Shown here in pieces: positions 25,351-33,483 of a DNA stretch of 64,000 nt; position 1 is the stretch's first letter, and each line of letters starts with the position of its first letter. The stretch spans positions 1-64,000 of the forward strand of contig JANXYJ010000037.1 in NCBI GenBank assembly GCA_025350105.1, written 5' to 3'. Origin of the DNA: Terriglobia bacterium. GTDB taxonomy: Bacteria; Acidobacteriota; Terriglobia; Bryobacterales; Bryobacteraceae. Both the position numbers and the translations under genes were made by a program. The notes under the pieces are model-generated. The model searched no databases, was not told the DNA's origin, and worked only from the letters and a program-made list of their open reading frames with translations.

Positions 25351-26201
25351 TTGGCCGCCTTGCTAACAGCCGGGAAGGTTTTCATCTTGATGCGATATTC
25401 CGGATACATGGTTTCGGCGCCACCGCGCGCGGCTTGTTCGGGCACCCCGAAGCGTTGCGAGAATTCGGCTAAGAAGGGATTCGTTCCCGGCAGATGATGC
25501 GGGACCACGCCTTGCGGGCGTTCCACTTCAACCACGGCCTCGCAGGGATACGCGGGAATTTGTTGGTCGGGATTGTTAACGAAGTCGGTAGTGCGAATGA
25601 ACGGTTCGGTGAGATACACCGGGTCATTCACAATCGTTGCCACCGTCAGATACTTGCCATGGCGCACCCAATGTTCGATCACCACCGCGTCTTCGCTGCG
25701 CGGCGTACCATTGCGTCGAATCCATCCGGTCTTCAGATGCGTTGTGGTAACAGTTAACACATCTCCCTCCCATTTGCCGGTAGAAAATCCCTGCCAGGTG
25801 TGAGGAACGTAATCGGGTGGATGCGGACGGCCGTCCATCCAAATCACTCGTTCCGGGGCTTGCCAGAAAATATGCGTGTGATAGGCAATCAGCGTTTGTG
25901 CCGCCAGGTCCACTTCTTTCCACACGCGCATTTGTGCCGGTCCGCGAATGCCGTAGTCCGACGGATGCGGCTTGCACTGATGTTCGGGCAGCGTGAGTAG
26001 AGACGCGTCCCAACTATCGGCGTGACGCCGCGCCGCTTCGTTGATAGGCAGCCCCAAATAGTCGCCAATATCGGGTCCTGGAATGCGCTCCAGAAAATCT
26101 TCGTCGAAGCGGTTGTCCCATTCACCGGCGATGTCTTTTTGCGCCAGCGCGGGTAGGCCCAACGCTAAAGCGAGTACGGGAAGGATCAAAAAATGTTTCA
26201 T
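25347..26201 (-). CDS. Secreted protein of unknown function, same family as 23595 (member 2)
   Basis: 284 residues with signal peptide MKHFLILPVLALALGLPALAQ. It shares with the 23595 gene the DIAGEWDN start, HQCKPHPSDYGIRGPAQMRVW, the TWQGFSTGKWEGDVLTVTTT stretch and a KTGWIRRNGTPRSEDAV segment. The latter resembles the remnant at 15804, so all three may be one superfamily. It lies 3 nt after the cytochrome/copper gene and overlaps the MBL gene by 4 nt. Such proteins are numerous in Acidobacteria and uncharacterised. Confidence 0.75.
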   Translation of the reverse strand: MKHFLILPVLALALGLPALAQKDIAGEWDNRFDEDFLERIPGPDIGDYLGLPINEAARRHADSWDASLLTLPEHQCKPHPSDYGIRGPAQMRVWKEVDLAAQTLIAYHTHIFWQAPERVIWMDGRPHPPDYVPHTWQGFSTGKWEGDVLTVTTTHLKTGWIRRNGTPRSEDAVVIEHWVRHGKYLTVATIVNDPVYLTEPFIRTTDFVNNPDQQIPAYPCEAVVEVERPQGVVPHHLPGTNPFLAEFSQRFGVPEQAARGGAETMYPEYRIKMKTFPAVSKAAK

Positions 26202-26204
26202 GAT

Positions 26205-27536
26205 TTACTGTGCGCCGATCACCGCGGGCACTTGTCCTTGGGCCACCACGGTCTTCGGGTCGATGTCCCGGTCAACGATCACAGCCATGGGTGCGGCCAG
26301 CATTTCCTGCCAGCTTTGGTCGCCCCAGTGAACCGTATCCTTCGGGTCCGGGTTCCACTTATTGTTGACTGAATTGTCCCAATGCGCGGTTAGTTCGAGC
26401 GTGGTTCCTTTGGGGAAGTGCAACGGTTTGTTTTCGTAGTACACAATCTGCCAGTTGAAATCGTAGCGCGGCACGTTCAGCAAGGTTTCTTTTTCGCCGG
26501 TGGGATACACCGCTTCAATGCGCATATCTTTGCCGCGCAAATGCATGTGCGGTTGCATGTAGACGAAGTCCACGGCCTGGCCAAACTTCAGCGTGGCTTT
26601 GGCCGCTGCATTGGCGTCGCCGGGCGAAATGGTCAGGTCGGTCTGTGCGGCTGCAATGGACATGAAGCGCCGCTGCGGCGGAGCCTTCGCCAGTTCCAAA
26701 CCCACCATTGATTGATCTTCCGTATCTTTCCCATTGCTGGTGTAATGTACTTCGAAGACAATGTCCGCGCCCGCCGGAATCAGCTTCGCGGAATGATCGA
26801 TATCGAAGCGCTGCGCTTCCATGCCCGGCACGTAGCCCACCAAAAACTCGTTATCCAGAACTGCTGGGTTGCCCCCGTTGGCCTTCACCAGATCCTCGTT
26901 GCGGGTAGGGCCGGGAGCGTAGGGTGCGGAGCCAAACTGCGACTGCACCATCCACTTCGAACCTTTGGGCCGCACATTCGCCACCACATGATGCACCACG
27001 CTGCGGTTACTGGGCCGGACCTCGCCCGCCACCACCCAGGTGTCTTCTTTAAAGGGGGCTGATACCGTGACATAGGTGTACTCCACCGTTCCCTTCGCGG
27101 GAACTTTCAGCGGTGCTGGCATCTTCAAAATAAGGTCCGGCCGAATGTTCCAACCGCTGGCAAAGGTCACCGGAGCCGGCTTATCTTTGGCATCCCCCTC
27201 TGGCGCGCCGTTGTCGGCCCAGGCGGAAAGCGTGGCGATTTCCTGCTCGGTCAAACGTTTTTCGTTGGCGAAGTGCCCGTACTTCGGATCTGCAAACCAG
27301 GGCGGCATCTTCTTGCTGGCCACTGCGTTTTTGATGGCTTTGGCCCAGGGGCGCGTGGCTTCGTAACTGGTAAACGGCATGGGCCCGATCTCGCCGGGGC
27401 GATGGCACACCAGGCAGTTACGTTGCACAATCGGCAGCACGTCCTTGTTGTAGGTGACGTTTCCGGGTGCGGTGGTCGCGGTGTCGGCGGCCAGGGCCGA
27501 GAGGCTGATGATCAGCGTTGCGAGAAAACGGCGCAT
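26205..27536 (-). CDS. Secreted cytochrome c / copper type II monooxygenase-like protein (paralogue)
   Basis: 443 residues with signal peptide MRRFLATLIISLSALAAD. It has the same architecture as the 6899-8302 protein: CxxCH in NCLVCHRPGEIGPMPFTSYE, KMPPWFADP, then copper-domain signatures VVHHVVANVRP, VYMQPHMHLRGKDMRIE and an LTAHWDNSVNNKWNPDP end. First gene of the operon that continues with the DUF, the MBL-fold hydrolase and a second DUF. A periplasmic oxidation followed by hydrolysis is a plausible joint role (inference). Confidence 0.82.
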   Translation of the reverse strand: MRRFLATLIISLSALAADTATTAPGNVTYNKDVLPIVQRNCLVCHRPGEIGPMPFTSYEATRPWAKAIKNAVASKKMPPWFADPKYGHFANEKRLTEQEIATLSAWADNGAPEGDAKDKPAPVTFASGWNIRPDLILKMPAPLKVPAKGTVEYTYVTVSAPFKEDTWVVAGEVRPSNRSVVHHVVANVRPKGSKWMVQSQFGSAPYAPGPTRNEDLVKANGGNPAVLDNEFLVGYVPGMEAQRFDIDHSAKLIPAGADIVFEVHYTSNGKDTEDQSMVGLELAKAPPQRRFMSIAAAQTDLTISPGDANAAAKATLKFGQAVDFVYMQPHMHLRGKDMRIEAVYPTGEKETLLNVPRYDFNWQIVYYENKPLHFPKGTTLELTAHWDNSVNNKWNPDPKDTVHWGDQSWQEMLAAPMAVIVDRDIDPKTVVAQGQVPAVIGAQ

Positions 27537-27681
27537 AGAGAAGCTCCTGGGTTTTCGTTAAGACAGAATTGGTTTGCAACTAAACGATTTTCGCCCTACC
27601 ATCATATACCGTTGAGCCGCCGTGAGCATGTCCGTGCGATCAAGATGGCGTCAAATATGACCCTGCATTTACGATCGAGAC

Positions 27682-29061
27682 CTACGCGCGCGCCAACTGC
27701 TCGGCCGTCGCGTGGTGCCGGCGATAAGGCGCGTACACGGCGTAAAAGCAAACCGCCGTCAATAGACCGGCGATCCCGATGGTGATGGCAATGGAGCTGC
27801 CCACTTTCAGGCCGTCGTGAAAGTAATTGTCATTCAAATAACCGGGCAGTAAGTTGCCAACCGTTTGGCCGCCCAGATTGAAGATGAACAGAAACAGCGC
27901 TGACACCTGGCCGCGTACTTGATTCGGCAGAATCATTTGCATCGCCGCATAAGCCACGCCCATTGGCAAGCCCAGGCAGAACAGCCCCGGCATCAGGAGT
28001 GCCAGCGTAGCGGTTGGGTTGGACAGCGTGAACGCGAATGGGATCAGCAGCATCACCAAAATTCCGCTGATGACTCCGGGGCGCAGGTGCGATTCGCGAA
28101 TGCCGGCCTTCTGCCAACGGTCCGCCATCACCCCGCCGGCGTACATGCCCAGGCAGCCGCAGGTTAAGACAATCAGGCCCAATGCCCGCCCGGTTTGCGC
28201 CGGAGTGTAATGATGCACGCGCTGAAAAAATGCTGGCCCCCAGCCCAACAGCGCGAAGGTGCCCATGGATTGAAAAATCATCGCCACCGAAAGCCCGATC
28301 ACAGATTGCCAGCGCATGCCGATCTGCTTGAACACTTCGCCTACCGACAACCGCGCCGCGCTGCCATCTTGTGCCCGCAGCAGATTCTTGCGCGCCGGTT
28401 CACGGATAGTCCACATCCACAGGCCCACGATCACCCCGGGGAGACCCACAATCAGAAACGTCAAGCGCCACGAAGCCACCGTTCCCAACAGCGGAAGAGC
28501 CACCGCGGGCATGTGCAAAGTTGCTTGCACCACCATGCCGCCCAGAATCAGAGCCAACCCCGCGCCGAAGAAAATCCCCATCGAATAAATGCTCAGCGCG
28601 CGGCCCAGCCGGTTCTTCGGGAAGTAATCGGTGATCAGCGAAAACGCGCCCGGCGAAAGCGTCGCTTCGCCCACGCCCACACCAACGCGAGCCAGGAACA
28701 GCATAAAGAAACTCGCCGCTCCGGCGCACAGCGTGGTCATGGCGCTCCACACAAACACGCCAATGGTGATTAAGCCCGTACGGCTTTTGCTATCGGCAAT
28801 GCGCCCCAGCGGCAGGCCCAGAATCGTGTAGAAAATGGCGAACGCAAATCCGTTCAACAGGCCAAACTGCGTATCGCTAATGTGCAGGTCGCGCTTTATG
28901 GGCCCTACCAGCAGGCCCAAAATCGTGCGGTCAATAAAGGAGAGCGTGTAACAAACCATCAGCGCCAACAGGACATAGTTGGCGTAGCGCAGGTTCGCCG
29001 GCTGCACGGTGGTATCTTTTGCTGTAGCTTCACGAACCTTGGTTTGAATGGGGCTGGCCAT
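27682..29061 (-). CDS. MFS transporter
   Basis: 459 residues with 12 predicted membrane helices, starting ANYVLLALMVCYTLSFIDRTI. The motif A region between helices 2 and 3 is GLPLGRIADSKSRTGLI, and ARVGVGVGEATLSPGAFSLITDYFP is the helix 4-5 signature of anion/aromatic-acid type (spinster-like) MFS members. A strong ribosome-binding site (AAAGGAGG) precedes the ATG. It lies upstream of the four-gene secreted-protein operon with 145 nt between, so it may import the product of that pathway; this is inference. Confidence 0.9.
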   Translation of the reverse strand: MASPIQTKVREATAKDTTVQPANLRYANYVLLALMVCYTLSFIDRTILGLLVGPIKRDLHISDTQFGLLNGFAFAIFYTILGLPLGRIADSKSRTGLITIGVFVWSAMTTLCAGAASFFMLFLARVGVGVGEATLSPGAFSLITDYFPKNRLGRALSIYSMGIFFGAGLALILGGMVVQATLHMPAVALPLLGTVASWRLTFLIVGLPGVIVGLWMWTIREPARKNLLRAQDGSAARLSVGEVFKQIGMRWQSVIGLSVAMIFQSMGTFALLGWGPAFFQRVHHYTPAQTGRALGLIVLTCGCLGMYAGGVMADRWQKAGIRESHLRPGVISGILVMLLIPFAFTLSNPTATLALLMPGLFCLGLPMGVAYAAMQMILPNQVRGQVSALFLFIFNLGGQTVGNLLPGYLNDNYFHDGLKVGSSIAITIGIAGLLTAVCFYAVYAPYRRHHATAEQLARA

Positions 29062-29391
29062 GGTCCTCCTTTTTCACAGGTCCTATTGAATCACATTGCG
29101 AGGAGCGATGGAATTATCCGTATCTCTTATCCATGTCTGTTCAATGTCCAAAACCTCCGGCTGCACAGGCTTCTCTAAAAAACCCGCACGAGTCGAGCGA
29201 AGACTTTGTAAAGACCAAGTTTGAGATTTCCTTCAAAGGACTATACGCCTCTGATCAATCTATTTGGCTGTGCGTTCAGCTTTCTGGTAGGTTCATCATT
29301 TTGCTAGCCTGTGCCAGCGGGTGCCGCGATCGGCTGACCTCACAATAAGTTGGACCAGCGCGTGAAGGACCAAGGCCCTAAGGCCACCAAC
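29062..29391. other. Intergenic stretch without a convincing gene
   Basis: 330 nt between the MFS start and the stop of the next minus-strand gene. The only track ORFs here (28882-29178, 29133-29348) have no start context, signal peptide or recognisable composition. It presumably holds the MFS promoter, but I see no clear -35/-10 pair and no clear terminator hairpin. Confidence 0.5.
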
Positions 29392-31128
29392 TCATTTTGG
29401 TGCCGCCGCCGGTTGCGACAACTGCTGAAAAAGCGCCTCCGCGTTCGCATCTTTTTCCGTCGCATGGCCCAAATACAACGCCAGCAAGTTGCGCGCATGA
29501 TTGCGGTCGCCACTGCGATTCCATAAATCCGCCAAGGTCCGCGCGCACAATGGCTGACTGGGCATGCGGTCTATATGCGCCGCACATTCGGCTTCCATCT
29601 GCTGCACCACGCGGATGGCTTTATCCGGGTAGACCTGCGTGCCCGCAGGTGGATTCTTGAAGAAGATGAGCGACTGCGCGTCCGCATACACCAACTGCCA
29701 CTCGCTACTTGCCGGATTGCCCAACGCCAGCGCCAGCGGATACACGGTGCCTGTAACGTATTCCACCGTGTTCATCACCACCGCCTGAATGTTGTAGCGC
29801 TGCAGCAGTTCCACGCGAGCTCCGGTCAACTGGTTGGTGTTGGTCTGATCGTTATACAGCAGCTTCACATAGTCGCGATAGGCCGATTCGCTCAGCGCGC
29901 GGCCGTCGATAAAAACTTTCTCCACAGGGGACACATTTGAAGAAGGTCCCAGTCGCCAAATCAAATAGCCGCCCAATTCGTATGTGTTCAGCAAGTTCCC
30001 CGCACGCGGATGGGCTTGTAAATAATCCGCCGCGCCGCTGGCCGCCTGGTTCGCCACCCGCATCTGAAAAAACTCTCCTCGCGTAAGGCCCCAGCCCAGT
30101 CCCAGCGCCAGCATCGCCGGCGCAGCCCAGGTGTAGATCACCTGAGGAATTGTGATCTTTAGCGCCTCGGGCCAATACCGAGCCATCATCACCGGTGCAA
30201 AAAAGCCAATCAAGATAATGTTGCGAAATGCCGTCAGTGCCGCAGTACCAAAGGCAACGAACAGAATCCAATCCGCAATCCGCACTTTCCGCCAGTTCCA
30301 TAGCATCACCGCCAGCGCCGCGTACAGCAATGCATCAAACGCATATGGTGGGCCCCAGAAATACGGATGTTGCCATTCAATCAACGACGCGGTCAGCGCA
30401 CTTTGGCGATAGCGGAACAGCGTAAACACTACGCTGAAGCCGTTCGGATTCAAGCCGCTCACCAAAATCGCGCAGGCGCTCAGGATCGACAATGTTTTTG
30501 CGTCGTCTTGCTTTGCCAGCCAAGCTTCCGCGCAATACGCGATCAGTACGATCCACCCCAGAAAGAATCCGCCGTGCAAGTTCGCCCACAGCAACATCAG
30601 CGGTATCACGATCCATACATGCCATCGCGTTTCCAAAATCAAACACAAGAGTGCCACCAGGAAAAATGTTGCCAGCGCAGGCCGATCCGCGGTAAAAATC
30701 GTGGCCAACGTCGCACTCGCGAAGGCCGCCGCCAATCCCCAAGGCACACTTCGCACATGAACAAAAACCAAAACGCCCGCGATCCCGCACATCCCCGCCA
30801 GCAGCGTGGCTCGCATCAAAATCACCGCCGGAATTCCACCCACCGAATAGACGCCATACATCAGCACCTGCGCCAGCCATTCGTGCGTCAGATTGAAATG
30901 CTGCACTTGCGCTTCGCCCGCGGTAGGCGCCGGTTGCATCGCCGTGGAGAACGCAAACGGATCCGGTACCGGCAGAGTCTTGTGCTCCCAAACATATTGT
31001 CCGGTCTTCAGATGCCACCAAAAGTCGGTGTCCGTCGCCTCCGTGGAAAATAGGCCAAGCAAACAAAGGGCAGCCAGAACCAGGGTGATGGGGCGTAACA
31101 GTCTCACGCAGTTTTCGTAGCGTAGCAC
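29392..31128 (-). CDS. Polytopic membrane protein, GT-C glycosyltransferase-like
   Basis: About 578 residues from the GTG at 31128 (another GTG at 31107 is possible). The first helix is followed by a large loop with TDTDFWWHLKTGQYVWEH and PDPFAFST, an acidic-plus-His pattern seen in GT-C-like acidobacterial membrane proteins. Ten to eleven membrane helices are visible to about residue 350, then a soluble periplasmic tail with a QAHPRAGNLLNTYELGGYLIWRLG segment and TPR-like helices near the end. GT-C enzymes use polyprenyl-phosphate sugars, but no catalytic proof exists here. It is third in line after mobA and the MlaF-like gene. Confidence 0.6.
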   Translation of the reverse strand: MLRYENCVRLLRPITLVLAALCLLGLFSTEATDTDFWWHLKTGQYVWEHKTLPVPDPFAFSTAMQPAPTAGEAQVQHFNLTHEWLAQVLMYGVYSVGGIPAVILMRATLLAGMCGIAGVLVFVHVRSVPWGLAAAFASATLATIFTADRPALATFFLVALLCLILETRWHVWIVIPLMLLWANLHGGFFLGWIVLIAYCAEAWLAKQDDAKTLSILSACAILVSGLNPNGFSVVFTLFRYRQSALTASLIEWQHPYFWGPPYAFDALLYAALAVMLWNWRKVRIADWILFVAFGTAALTAFRNIILIGFFAPVMMARYWPEALKITIPQVIYTWAAPAMLALGLGWGLTRGEFFQMRVANQAASGAADYLQAHPRAGNLLNTYELGGYLIWRLGPSSNVSPVEKVFIDGRALSESAYRDYVKLLYNDQTNTNQLTGARVELLQRYNIQAVVMNTVEYVTGTVYPLALALGNPASSEWQLVYADAQSLIFFKNPPAGTQVYPDKAIRVVQQMEAECAAHIDRMPSQPLCARTLADLWNRSGDRNHARNLLALYLGHATEKDANAEALFQQLSQPAAAPK

Positions 31129-31139
31129 ATGACGCCGGC

Positions 31140-31187
31140 CTAGACCCGGTCCATTTCCTTACCGGCCCGGTCTTAAACCCGGTCCAT
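31140..31187 (-). repeat. Duplicated gene end (two 15-bp copies, 33 bp apart)
   Basis: On the minus strand ATGGACCGGGTTTAA (end of the ABC ATPase gene: M-D-R-V-stop) is followed 33 nt later, in the same frame, by ATGGACCGGGTCTAG. Thirteen of 15 bases match, including a second stop. Confidence 0.7.
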
Positions 31188-31910
31188 GGCCAAGAACTCT
31201 TTGATGTGCGGATGCTCGGACTGTTCCAGTTCACTCACCGGACCAAAATAGATCGCGTTACCCGCTTGCAGGATGACAACTTTATCGGCCACTTTCCGCA
31301 TCAAATCTAAATCGTGCGTCACCACCACTGAAGTCAACCGCAGTTCGTTCTTCAACCGCAGCATCAAATCGCTGATGTGCTCGCTCATGATCGGATCCAC
31401 CATGGTTGTCGGCTCATCGTAGAGAATGCATTCTGGCTCGGAAGCGATCGCGCGTGCAATCGCCACCGCTCGTTTGTGGCCGGTGGAAAGATCGCCCGGA
31501 TATGAATCGCGGAACTCCAGAAGATCCACCATCGACAGCAATCCGTCTACCACGGCTTCCTTGTTCGCCGCGTTATAGTCCTTGCGCAGTTCCAGCGAGA
31601 ACAAAATATTCTCGCCCACCGTCATCGAATCGAACAGCGCGCCGGACTGAAAAACCATGGTGACCTTCTGCCGTATGGCCCGCAGTTGTGTTTCAGAAAA
31701 ATCCGTAATATCTTGAAATGAAACGATCACCCGTCCTTTATCTGGCTTAAGAAAGCCCATGATGTGGGCTAAGCTAACGGACTTGCCCACTCCGCTCCGT
31801 CCGATGATCGCCAAGGTTTCCCCGGCAGCCACCGAAAAGCTCACGTCAACTAAAACCGGCCAGTCGAACGTCTTATATACATGTTGGAATTCGATGTAGT
31901 TCTCGCTCAT
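31173..31910 (-). CDS. ABC transporter ATP-binding protein, MlaF-like
   Basis: 245 residues. Walker A is IGRSGVGKSV, the Q-loop region is VTMVFQSGALFDSMTVGENI (the MlaF/Ttg2A-type sequence), the signature is LSTGHKRAVAIARAIA, Walker B is CILYDEPTTMVDPIMSEHI, and the switch His is VVTHDL. The ABC signature departs from LSGGM by Thr and His. The family pairs with MlaE permease and MCE proteins to move phospholipids between the membranes, but no mlaE or mlaD is present in the window, so partners must be elsewhere. It lies 16 nt downstream of mobA. Confidence 0.85.
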   Translation of the reverse strand: MSENYIEFQHVYKTFDWPVLVDVSFSVAAGETLAIIGRSGVGKSVSLAHIMGFLKPDKGRVIVSFQDITDFSETQLRAIRQKVTMVFQSGALFDSMTVGENILFSLELRKDYNAANKEAVVDGLLSMVDLLEFRDSYPGDLSTGHKRAVAIARAIASEPECILYDEPTTMVDPIMSEHISDLMLRLKNELRLTSVVVTHDLDLMRKVADKVVILQAGNAIYFGPVSELEQSEHPHIKEFLAMDRV

Positions 31911-31926
31911 CGGCTTTCGGTTTCTT

Positions 31927-32559
31927 TCATGTCAGAGGGGCCACTGTCCCGGGGGGCTCCAGGTCAAAGGGGCTATTTACATTCCGTAGCAGCAGGTTAT
32001 CCTCTACAAGCAAATGTTTCGCTCGAAGATTGTCAAGCAACTTATGAAGAGTAAAACACTTATCGGAGATCATGCGTTCCACCACCGGCAGGCACCGGCG
32101 GTGATAAATGGCACACAAGGGATGCAGTTGGCCGCTGGCGTCTTCACTCACCACGCAGTCCATTGTCTGGTTCTCGACGTTATCCATAAGACCGCGAAGG
32201 AGTTCCACCGTTATTCCCGGCATATCACAGGCCACCGCCAGATTCCATTCGGCCTGCGCCAGCCTCAGCAGCGTCAGCAGCCCTCCCAGAGGCCCGATCC
32301 CTGCCACCACGTCGGCGACAACCGGCCAGCCCAAAGATACGTAGCGCTCCGGCGCGCCAATCACCGTGACGTTGCCCACGGCCTGTTGGACCGTTTGGGC
32401 AGCGTGTTCCAGAAGGCTCGGGCCGCCAGATGCAAGCTCGATCAGCGCCTTGTCCCGGCCCATGCGGCGGCTGTTGCCCCCGGCCAGAACAAAACCGGCG
32501 GCGCGCAATCCGCTGCTACCTCCCGGAATGGGATGCCCGTTTATGGGACGCCGGTTCAT
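31927..32559 (-). CDS. mobA: Molybdenum cofactor guanylyltransferase
   Basis: 210 residues. The nucleotidyltransferase signature AAGFVLAGGNSRRMGRDKAL (GTP site) is near the start, then VADVVAGIGPLGGLLTLL and VACDMPGITVELL (metal Asp). The VNSPFDL element near the C-terminus matches the VNTPEDL of MobA. It attaches GMP to molybdopterin to form MGD for molybdoenzymes, none of which is in the window. The N-terminal ~18 residues before AAGF may be longer than needed. The start is 18 nt from that of the divergent lytic transglycosylase. Confidence 0.88.
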   Translation of the reverse strand: MNRRPINGHPIPGGSSGLRAAGFVLAGGNSRRMGRDKALIELASGGPSLLEHAAQTVQQAVGNVTVIGAPERYVSLGWPVVADVVAGIGPLGGLLTLLRLAQAEWNLAVACDMPGITVELLRGLMDNVENQTMDCVVSEDASGQLHPLCAIYHRRCLPVVERMISDKCFTLHKLLDNLRAKHLLVEDNLLLRNVNSPFDLEPPGTVAPLT

Positions 32560-32577
32560 GTGATGATGGTAGCAAGC

Positions 32578-33483
32578 ATGAGCCGGAGCTCAAAGACCCG
32601 TTCGCAATCAAACAAAATGGTGTATATTTGTTTTTTAGTGAATTTCGTCTGCGTACTCGCGATGCTATCCTCCCCCATGCACGCGGCTGATGCGGCGATT
32701 GGGGCCGGCAAAATTGTCGACCAGCCCGTCGCGTCCAGCCTGCTGAACACGGTGGGCACAGGGCAGAGTTATGCGCCCGCTTCCATCACCCACACCGTTT
32801 CGGTGGTGCGCGTGGACAGGACCACCGGGAAATTGATTCGCTCTGTTGGACCGTCAACGTCCGCGCCTCGCGTACTTGCCGCTGCTCCCCTGAGGCTGAA
32901 TCAAACGCCTCCGCGGATGCCTCCCCGTTTAATTGACGAACTGGTACAGAAGAGCGCGCGCGCACATGGGGTTGACCCGCTGCTGGTTCACTCTGTCATC
33001 CAAGTGGAAAGCGCCTATAATGCGCACGCGGTTTCTCCGAAGGGCGCCGAAGGCTTGATGCAGTTGATGCCCGGCACCTCCGCCAAACTGGGTGTAGGCA
33101 ATAGTTTTGATCCGGGGCAAAACATTGAGGCCGGCGTGCGCTACTTGAAATCACTGCAGACTTTATACCACGACGATCGCCTGGCGCTGGCCGCCTACAA
33201 TGCCGGTCCGGCTGCGGTGGATAGATACAAAAATGTTCCGCCGTATGCCGAAACCATCAATTATGTTGAGCAAGTGGGTGCCCGCTATCGGGCCTCGCAT
33301 GAGCGGAGTGCCCACGAGCAGGCTGAAAAGACGGCGCCCCTTGCGCACGGCGACAATCCAATTGAACAAAGCACGATTGTCGATGATTTGGAAAACAGTA
33401 CAGATACACAAATAAAGCATCCGAAACTGGAGCAGTACACAGATGACCAAGGACGGTTCTATCTCAAAACTGCGGTGGAATAA
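32578..33483 (+). CDS. Secreted SLT-type lytic transglycosylase
   Basis: The track ORF (32014) extends antisense through mobA and is not credible. The ATG at 32578 gives a basic n-region and signal helix (MVYICFLVNFVCVLAMLSSP, cleaved near HAADA), about 301 residues; the ATG at 32617 is an alternative. The SLT/goose-lysozyme fold has catalytic Glu in VHSVIQVESAYNAHAVSPKG, then GLMQLMPGTSAKLGV, AGVRYLKSL and LALAAYNAGPAAVDRY. It cleaves the glycan strand of peptidoglycan to anhydromuropeptides. It overlaps the next gene, an amidase, by 41 nt, so the two murein enzymes are co-translated. Confidence 0.88.
   Translation: MSRSSKTRSQSNKMVYICFLVNFVCVLAMLSSPMHAADAAIGAGKIVDQPVASSLLNTVGTGQSYAPASITHTVSVVRVDRTTGKLIRSVGPSTSAPRVLAAAPLRLNQTPPRMPPRLIDELVQKSARAHGVDPLLVHSVIQVESAYNAHAVSPKGAEGLMQLMPGTSAKLGVGNSFDPGQNIEAGVRYLKSLQTLYHDDRLALAAYNAGPAAVDRYKNVPPYAETINYVEQVGARYRASHERSAHEQAEKTAPLAHGDNPIEQSTIVDDLENSTDTQIKHPKLEQYTDDQGRFYLKTAVE

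Noticed and set aside
31929-31976. Duplicated GTCARAGGGGCY piece at the mobA end as a sixth stop-region duplication
   Set aside because: The match is only about 12 bp, out of frame and 32 bp apart, so it could be chance; not counted.
32014-32577. Long N-terminal part of the 489-residue ORF in front of the lytic transglycosylase
   Set aside because: It is antisense to mobA, whose motifs are unmistakable; the signal peptide begins after 32578.
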